DNA of 64,000 nucleotides from Paguma larvata (lineage: Eukaryota; Chordata; Mammalia; Carnivora; Viverridae), in contig JAINVK010001143.1 in the NCBI GenBank assembly GCA_030068075.1, positions 17,227-81,226 on the forward strand. The letters are read 5' to 3'. A program made the translations under genes and the position numbers. Positions 55,950 to 64,000 of this stretch are shown here, piece by piece. The number at the start of each line of letters is the position of its first letter. Positions within the stretch are counted from its first letter, which is position 1. The notes beneath the pieces are model-generated. The model was not told where the DNA came from. It did no database searches and was given only the letters and a program-made list of their open reading frames with translations.

Positions 55950-58900
55950 ATGACTCTAAACCCATATTTTTCAATAATAACACTGAATATAAATGGACTA
56001 AATGCGCCAAACAAAAGACACTGGGTATCAGAATGGATCAAGACCCATCTATTTGTTGTCTTCAAGAGATTCATTTTAGACCTGAGTACACCTTCAGATT
56101 GAAAGTGAGGGGATGAAGAACTATCTACCATGTCCCTGGACATCAAAAGAAAGCCGGAGTAGCCATACTTATATCAGACAAACTAGACATAAAATTAAAG
56201 GCTGTAACAAGAGATGAAGAAGGGCATTACATAATAATAACTGGGACTATCCATCAGGAAGAGCTAACAATTATAAATGTCTATGCACTGAATTCAGGGG
56301 CACCCGAATTTGTAAAACAATTACATAATCGTATTGATAAAAATGTGCTAATTGCGGGGGACTTTAATATTCCACTTACAGCAATGGATAGATGAACTAG
56401 ACAGAGTATCACTAAGAAATAATGGCGCCGAATGACACATTGGAGCAGATGGACTTGACAGATATATTTACAACTCTACACCAGAAAGAAATTGAATTCA
56501 CTTTCTTCTCAAATAGACATGGTACATTCTCCAAGACAGATCACATACTGGGACACAAAGCAGACCTCAATAATATAAAAGAATTGAAATCATACCATGC
56601 ACACTTTCAGATCACAATACTATGAAACTTGAAATCAACCACAGGAAAAAGTTTGGAAAAATTCCAAAAGCATGGAGGTTAGAGAACATCCTACTAAAGA
56701 ACGAATGGGCCAAATAGAGAAGAAATTTAAAAATATATGGAAACAAATGAAAATGAAAATACAACAATCCAAAACATTGAGATGCAGCAAAGGCAGTCCT
56801 AACCGAAAGTGCATTGCAATCCAGGCCTATCTCAAGAAACAAAAAAATCCCAAATACAAAATCTAACAGCACACCTAAAGGAACTAGAAGCAGAACAGCA
56901 AAGACACCCCTAATCCTGCAGAAGAAGCAAAATAATAAAAATCAGGGGTGAGATTAACAACATAGAATCAGAAAAAAACAGTAGAACAAATCAATGAAAC
57001 CAAGACCTGGTGTTTTTAAAAAATAAACAAAATTCATAATCCTGTAGCCAGGCTTCTCAAAAAGAATAGAGAGAGGACCCAAATAGATAAGATCATGAAT
57101 GAAAATGAATTGATTACAACCAATCCCTCAGAAATAGAAGCAATTATCAGGGAATACTACGAAAAATTATATGCCAAAAAACTCGACAACCTGATGAAAT
57201 GGACAAATACCTAAACAGCCACACACAACCAAAACTCAAATGAGAAGAAATAGAAAATTTGAACAAGGCCATAGTTAGTGAAGAAATTGAATCAGTTATC
57301 GAAAATCTCCCAACAAATAAGAGTCCTATAGCAGATGGCTTCCCTGGAGTATTCTACCAGACATTTCAAACAGAGTTAATACTTATCCTCCTCAAGCTGT
57401 TCCAAAAAATAGAAATGGAAGGAAAACTTCTGGACTCATTCTATGAAGTTAGCATCACTTTGATTCCCAAACCAGATAGAGACCCAGAAAAAAAAGAGAA
57501 CTATGGGCCAATATCCCTGATGAATATGGATGCAAAAATTCTAAACAAGATACTAGCAAATCTAATTTAAAAGCATATAAAAAGAATTATTGACCATGAT
57601 CAAGTAGGATTCGTTCCTGGGTTGCAGGGCTGTTTCAATATTCGCAAATCAATCAATGCAATACATAAGGTAACAAAAGAAAAGGACCATATGGTCCTGT
57701 CAATAGATGCAGACAAAGCATTTGACAAAATACAGCATCCTTAATAAAAACCCTCGAGAAGGTTGGGATAGAAGGAACATACTTAAACGTCATAAAAGCC
57801 ATTTATGAAAAGTCCACAGCTAATATCATCCTCAATGGGAAAAAACTGAGAGCTTTCCCCCTGAGATCAGGAACACGACAGGGGTGTCCACTCTCACCAC
57901 TGCTATTTAACATAGTGTTGGAGGTCTTAGCATGAGCAATCAGACAACGAAATAAAAGGCATCAGGGTTGGCAAGAATGAAGTCAAACTTTAACTTTTCA
58001 CAGGCGACATGACACTTTGCATGGAAAACCCAACAGAATCCACTAAAAGCCTACTAGAACTGATCCATGAATTCAGTAAAGTCGCAGGGTACAAAATCAA
58101 TGCACAGAAATTGAAATGTATAAACAAATCCCACTCACAATTGCACCAAAAACCATAAAATACCTAGGAATAAACCTAACAAAAGATGTAAAAGATCTCT
58201 ATGCTGGAAACTATAAAAAACTTATGAAGGAATTTGAAGAAGACACAAAGAAATGGAAGAATATCCCATGCTCATGCACTGGAAGAACAAATATTGTTAA
58301 AATGTCAATACTACCCAAAGCAATCTACACATTCAATGCAATCCCAATCAAAATTGCACCAGCATTCTTCTCAAAGCTAGAGCAAACAATTCTAAAATTT
58401 TTATGGAACCAGAAAAGATCCCAAATAGTGAAAGTAATACTGAAGAATAAAACCATGGCAGAGGCATCACAATCCCAGACTTTAGTCTCTACTACAAAGC
58501 TGCAATCATCAAAACAATATGATATTGGCCCAAAAACAGACAAATCGACTAATGGAATAGAATAGAGAACTCCGAAATGGACCCACAAACATATGTCCAA
58601 CTAATCTTTGACCAAAGCAGGAAAGAGTATCCAATGGAAAAAAGACAGCCTCTTTAACAAATGGTACTGGGAGAACCGGACAGCAACATGCTTAAGAATG
58701 AAACTAGAACACGCTCTTACACCACTCACAAAAATAAACTCAAAATGGATGAAGGACCTGAATGTGGAACAGAATCAAATCAAAACCCTAGAGGAGTAAG
58801 CAGGAAAAAAAACTTTTTGACCTCAGTCGCAGCAATTTCTTAACACGTCTCCAAAGGCAAGGGAATTAAAGGCAAAAATGAACAATTGGGACCTCATCGA

Positions 58901-59690
58901 GATTAAAAGCTTCTGCACTGCAAAGGAAACAATGAACAAAACTAACAGGCAACCGATGGAATGGGAAAAGATAATTGCAAATGACATATCGGTAAAGGGT
59001 TAGTATCCAAAATCTATAAAGAACTCACCAAATTCCGCACCTGAAAAACAAATTATCCAGTGAAGAAATGGCGGAAGATATGAATAGACACTTCTCCAAA
59101 GAAGACATCCAGATGGCCAATAGACACATGAGAACTATGCTCAATGTCACTCATCATCAGGGAAATACAAATCAAAATTACACTGAGATACCACCTCACA
59201 CCAGTCAGAGTGGCTAAAATGAACAAATCAGAAACTATAGATGCTTGTGAGGATGTGGAAGAAATAGGCACCCTCTTACACTGTTGTTGGGAATGCAACT
59301 GGTGCAGCCGCTCTGGAAAACCATGTGGAGTTTTCTCGAAAAATTCAAAATAGGACTCCCCTATGATCCAGCAATGTCACTACTAGGTATTTATTTACAC
59401 AAGAGATACAGGAGTGCAGATGCATAGGGGCACGTGTATCCCAATGTTTATAGCAGCACTTTCAACAATAGCGAAGTCATGAAAAGAGGCTGAGTGTTCA
59501 TTTACTGATGAATGGATAAAGAAGATGTGGTTTATATATACAATGGAATACTACGTGGCATTGAGAAAGAATGAAATCTAGCCATGCGTAGCAACATGGA
59601 TGGAACTGGAGGGTATTATGCTAAGTGAAATAAGTCAGTGAGAGAAAAACAGATATCATATGTTTTTACGCATAGGTGGATTTTGAGACT
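55950..59690 (+). pseudogene. L1 ORF2 remnant (endonuclease and reverse transcriptase)
   Basis: The N-terminal endonuclease start is visible (MTLNPYFSIITLNINGLNAP, 55,950 on). The reverse transcriptase follows at 57,260-58,020 ([17 protein letters not shown], then a QAFDK-like block). The catalytic FADD motif reads FTGD near 57,995-58,006, so it has lost a metal-binding Asp pair. The C-terminal region is at 58,116-58,800 and 59,144-59,690. Multiple stops and shifts break the frame. Confidence 0.85.
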
Positions 59691-59919
59691 TAGCAGAAGA
59701 CCATGAAAGAGGGGAAGAGAGAAAAAAAGTCAAAGAGAGAGAGGGAGTCAAGACATAAGAGACTCTTAAATACTAAGAACAAACTGTTGGTTGATGGGGG
59801 GTGTGGGAGAGGGGAGAGTGGGTGATGGGCATGGAGGAGGCATGTGTTGGGACGAGCACTGGGTGTTGTATGGAAACCTATTTGACAATAAATTATGTTA
59901 AAAAATAAAAAGCATTGCA

Positions 59920-61200
59920 GTAGAATCAATATAGTGCAACACGTAATCTTAGTGTCAAAATTATATTTTGATTTCTTATCCTGTTTTGTGAACTGAACTT
60001 TGGTGACACATTTTCCTCAGGTGTTTTGTAGGATTTTTAGGGCTTTATTCTCTCTGAAATTCATATAGGTTTTTTCAGGCTAAATCATTGGAAGTTCTAC
60101 TGTGTATTACTGGTTGATCTTTACATTGAAAAGAGAATAAAGGAAATAAAAAATGCCTTAATTTAGAGAAGAATAGACCTTTGCCACTAGAAGGTTTCTC
60201 TGAAGTCTTGTTCAATAATCTCGTTTCTCTGGTGAAAAAATAAGGTACTAAACAATACGCTTTACCCAGTTGAAAATCCTCTGTTCATGTAAAGATTTTT
60301 TACTCATTTACTTATTACCCATCCAGTTACACTAAGGACACCCACGAAGACATCATTCCATAAGGTTTCCTTTGTCTTAGATATACCCTGCACAGAATGC
60401 TTTCCTCCAGAAAACAGTTTTAAAATAATCACCACATTTCTCCATGATTTAAGATTCTTCTGATGTCCTTTTTGTTTACACTAATAAATATCTGACCAAA
60501 CTTACACAACTCTGAGAATTTGGATAATGTTTAAAATAAAAATAATAATTTATAAATTCATATTTTTTAATAGAAAACAAGGCTTCTAAAATGTTTATCA
60601 ATCTTAAGGTCAATTTTCTCTCACAAAGTCACTAAGGCTTACATGCTGTCATTTGGTTTAGGGAAGATAAACAAGAGAATTCTTTCTGCCTCCGGCCCTG
60701 GACATCCATTGAAATAAGTTGATTGCCTCTTCATCCTGGATGAGATCATGAACACTAAGGACACTTGCTTACCTGCCAAGCTCACACCAATGGTAAATTT
60801 ATTTTAAATTATATATAGTATAATAGTATAATGATATAGCATAGTATAATGAACCCCTAAATACCTGTCATCCAGATTAGTTAATCGAACATTTTCAACG
60901 GTTGCTTTATGTACCCGTTTTTCTTTATTGAAGAACTTCTAAAGAAATCTCAGACATCATATTATTTTATCCCTATGTATTTCACTGTTCATCCATAAAA
61001 TATGGACATTTCTTATATAATCATAATAAAAGTAATATTTTCAACTGATATTCAGTAATAGGAAAGCTTACAAGTACATATTACAAGTGATAGGAAATAG
61101 TCCTTTAGAGTATATTTAACGAATAGGTGACTGAAATATGAGTAAGAGGATCTATGTGTGTAGAAGAGAATTGGTAAATAAGGTTGAAAATGTGTATTTG
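59920..61200. other. No recognised feature
   Basis: AT-rich intergenic DNA without a coding frame over about 60 codons. Confidence 0.5.
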
Positions 61201-61204
61201 ATTC

Positions 61205-61330
61205 ACACTGTGGGCACTAATAATGAGCCCTATATACTGAGCTAGATGTCTTATGTACATCTTATCCCTAAAATATTAACCCCATTTTACACATTCGGAA
61301 ATTTGGACTTGAGATTTTGAGTCCAAGGTT
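61205..61330 (+). mobile_element. Possible MIR-type SINE remnant
   Basis: attaaccccattttacacat followed by cggaaatttggacttgag resembles the inner part of a MIR element. It is diverged. Confidence 0.5.
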
Positions 61331-61334
61331 AAGA

Positions 61335-62089
61335 ATTTTAGATTGATTTTAGCTAACAGTGGCTAGATATTGGAAATTTATTTTAATTTCTGAGTAGTCT
61401 TGATGAAAACTTCTCAAGGAAGATTAAATGATTTATGATATGGAGTAAATTAAATATTAAGTACTTATTCTGGATTGATTGGTTCAACCTAATTCTTGCA
61501 TTTATTCATTTATCTAGATATTTATGGAATGAATTCTACACACCACAGATGTTAACAATCTAATGGGGAAGACAGAACTTAAATATATACAAGGATGTTG
61601 ATATAGTTTGCTAAGGAAATATATAGTAAGACATAGAAAATCTGGAAAGACCACAAATGTATGGAGGTTAGTGCCTTTTGTGATTAAAAAACAAATCTAT
61701 GCTCATTTTTTTAAATATAGAAATAAGAACCCACAAAGAAGAAATTTTTAATAACTTGTTACGTACTGCCAACATTGCCAAAGAAGGGAAAAACCTTTCC
61801 ATGAAGGATTATTTGCTTTTATTGTCCTGTCCTAGAAATGATACACATCTTTTACTCAATTCTTGTCAAATAGAATTCAGTAATTGCCACTAAATTGCAA
61901 AAGAGGGTGGAAATTTATTCTAAGTGTGTGTCCCAGAAGATGAGGAAGAAAGAGGTTTCATTGACCACCCAGTCAGTCTCCGTCACAGCAGGTAAATAGT
62001 TATTGTTGTCTCCTACATATATTCATTTATTTTAGTTTATTCACTTCTCAGATTATAGAAAGTGATTCCCAATCTGTGACTCTGGTCTC
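61335..62089. other. No recognised feature
   Basis: AT-rich DNA. A 64-codon frame (61,699-61,893) has no recognisable product. Confidence 0.5.
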
Positions 62090-62100
62090 AGTGAATTCTT

Positions 62101-62572
62101 TTTTTTTTTTTCATTATAATAGTTTATTTTCAAATTGGTTTACATATAACACCCAGTGTTCATCCCAACACGTGCCCTCTTTAATATCCGTCACCCTCTC
62201 TCTCCCCCCCTCCCTCACCTCCCTCACCTCCCTCACCCTCAGATTGTTCTCAGTCTTTGAGAGTCTCTTATGTTTTATCTCCCTCCCTCTCTGTGTCTTT
62301 TTTTCCTTTCCCCTCTTCCCCTCCCCCTGGGTTTTTGCTTAGTCCTCACAAAGTCCACCTATCGTGGAAACATATGGTATCTGTCTTTTTCTGACTGACT
62401 TATTTCACTTAACATAGTACCCTCCAGTTCCATCCATGTTGCTACATATGGCCAGATTTCATTTTTTCTCATTGCCATGTAGTAGTCCATTGTATATATG
62501 TGCCACAACTTCTTTATCCATTCGTCAGTTGATGGGCACTTGGTTTGCTTCCACGATTTGGCTATTGTCGAA
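62101..62572 (-). mobile_element. 5'-truncated L1 with target-site duplications
   Basis: Direct repeats agtgaattctt occur at 62,090-62,100 and 62,573-62,583. On the minus strand the last ORF2 codons are still open (WMELEGTMLSEISQSEKDRY), followed by 3' UTR and an A-tail (the T-run at 62,101). This is a comparatively young insertion. Confidence 0.92.
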
Positions 62573-62584
62573 AGTGAATTCTTA

Positions 62585-63300
62585 ATTGTACAGTTGACTT
62601 CTTGAATCCATGTTCTTGCACATTGTGCCAATATAGTCTGAAATAACAGGCTTCTTCTTGAACTCATCATTACCTCTTTTACATGATTAAAATGGGTTAT
62701 TTTGGAATAAAAACATGTCACTCACTATTGCATTTTAAATTTAGACATTATAGTCTGTGAATTATTTATTTTAGTTTAAAAGAAATCCATCCATTCTGGG
62801 CACAGAGAGGATGTTTATTCCTTATAATCCATAATAGGTGTAGGACATTAAACCTGGTGTAGGCCAGATGAGCAAATCATAGAAGTGACAGTTTGTTCAG
62901 CCTTTAGGTAGGGAAGTGTTTATATACCACACAATAAATATTATAGATTCATACGGAATGGATGTGGGCTTTGGCTCTGAAATTTGGTATTCTTAAATTT
63001 AATCTGTTCTTAATTAGTACACCAGAGTATAAGACAGAAAAAATGGATTCACAAGTGGAATTTTTACAGAATTACTTGAATTACATATGAGAAAAAGAAA
63101 TAGCTTCTTCAAGGAAATGTTCCAGCAATGTCATTACAAAAAGTTGTAATTTATTCAAACAAGTTTGAAATATTTATCTAATCTTGGAGCACATTTTATC
63201 TTCCATATATTTATTTGTTCATTTGTTCATGGGTTTATTTTTGTCTTTACCATGATTTAAAGGGTAATAATTCTCTTCAAGATCCCTGCCACTTTCATTT
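62585..63300. other. No recognised feature
   Basis: AT-rich DNA without frames or repeats that I can name. Confidence 0.5.
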
Positions 63301-63329
63301 CTGACTTATAACTCTCCTGCTCGTATCTT

Positions 63330-63640
63330 CAGCCTTATTGCCTTTAGACTTGATATTCCCTCTGCCTGGAAAGCTTTCCTCACATATATTCATATGATAT
63401 TCATTTACTTCTCAAAGATCTCTACTCAAATATCACCTTAATAGAGAGGTCTGTCCGGACTTCTTTATTTAAAATAACACCTTCCTTGGCATTCTCTGTC
63501 CCCCTAACACTGCTGTAGTTTTCATTATAAGTCACCACCGTCCCTTCCACACCTACCCTGGAGGACAGGAACATTGTTTTTTTTGCTGTTGTTTGCCTAG
63601 CACCTAGATCAATATCTGTCTAGCATATAGTAAGAATCCT
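63330..63640 (+). mobile_element. L2 LINE 3' end
   Basis: tgatattccctctgcctgga, tctactcaaatatcacctta and gcctagcacctagatcaata follow the L2 3' end order. Confidence 0.75.
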
Positions 63641-64000
63641 TAAAAAAAAAACATTTAAAAAGTTTTTATTTAAATTCCAGTTAACATACAGTGTAATATT
63701 AGTTTCAGATGTACTACATAGTGATTCAACACTTCCATACAACACCCGATGTTCATTATAACAAGAGCACTCATTAATTTCCATCACCTATTTAACCCAT
63801 CCCCCCACCCACCTCCCTTCTGGTAACTATCAGTCCGTTCTCTATAGTTAAGGGTCTATTTCTTGGTGCATCTCTCTCTCTCTCTCTTTCTTTTTCTCCT
63901 TTGCTTGTTTGCTTGGTTTCTTAAATTTTACATATAGATGAAATCATATGGTATTTGTCTTTCTCTGACTGACTTATTTCGCTTAGCATAACACTCTCTA
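63641..64000 (-). mobile_element. L1 3' fragment running off the window
   Basis: tttaaattccagttaacata, caacacccgatgttcattat and tctgactgacttatttcgct are the carnivore L1 3' UTR and ORF2 end in reverse. The 5' side lies beyond base 64,000. Confidence 0.88.

Larger units (their letters stand above)
53452..59906 (+). mobile_element. Near full-length, inactive L1 retrotransposon (about 6.4 kb)
   Basis: Target-site duplications aaaaagcattgca occur at 53,439-53,451 and 59,907-59,919. The order is 5' UTR starting gaggagggccaacatggtgg (53,457), ORF1 remnant, ORF2 remnant, 3' UTR with gacgagcactgggtgttgta (59,851-59,870), then aataaattatgttaaaaaat. Both ORFs are broken by stops and shifts, so it cannot move by itself. 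It is the only L1 in the window with its 5' end. Confidence 0.93.

Noticed and set aside
1..64000. CRISPR arrays, operons, phage or other prokaryotic systems
   Set aside because: The regular repeats are microsatellites, and the sequence has introns, SINEs and LINEs of a carnivore genome.

Overview
The window looks like X-chromosomal DNA from a cat-like carnivore. The evidence is carnivore tRNA-Lys-type SINEs of feliform form, carnivore-style L1 3' ends, and the six-exon gene PBDC1, which is X-linked in human (Xq13.3, formerly CXorf26). There are no bacterial-style operons. Most reading frames in the window are chance frames or repeat relics.

The main structure is a very large inverted repeat (palindrome). 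Bases 1-25,736 (left arm) are the reverse complement of about 26,234-51,916 (right arm), separated by a 497-bp spacer (25,737-26,233). The window starts inside the left arm, so its outer end is not seen and the arms are at least 25.7 kb. The arms carry the same SINEs, L1 and L2 fragments, MIRs, MER5A and microsatellites in mirrored order. They differ by a net 53 bp plus scattered substitutions and many one-base homopolymer differences.

Each arm carries one complete set of PBDC1 exons, transcribed outward from a GC-rich promoter (left copy on the minus strand, 7,212 to 3,177; right copy on the plus strand, 44,718 to 48,746). The left copy is open from start to stop (218 codons, with all introns GT-AG). 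The right copy has no coding substitution relative to the left, but has five one-base losses, each in a short homopolymer. That is what uncorrected long-read consensus errors look like. True decay of one copy is the alternative, and then only the left gene would be functional.

The rest of the arms is non-genic: old L2/MIR/MER5 relics, three L1 3' fragments, LTR-like unclassified repeats (about 10.2-13.8 kb and mirror), and expanded microsatellites including a 26-G run and (TA)n/(GT)n tracts. Outside the right arm (51,917-64,000) lie four SINEs, a nearly full-length but dead 6.4-kb L1 with 13-bp target-site duplications (53,439-59,919), two more L1 3' fragments, and L2/MIR relics. I see no protein gene there.
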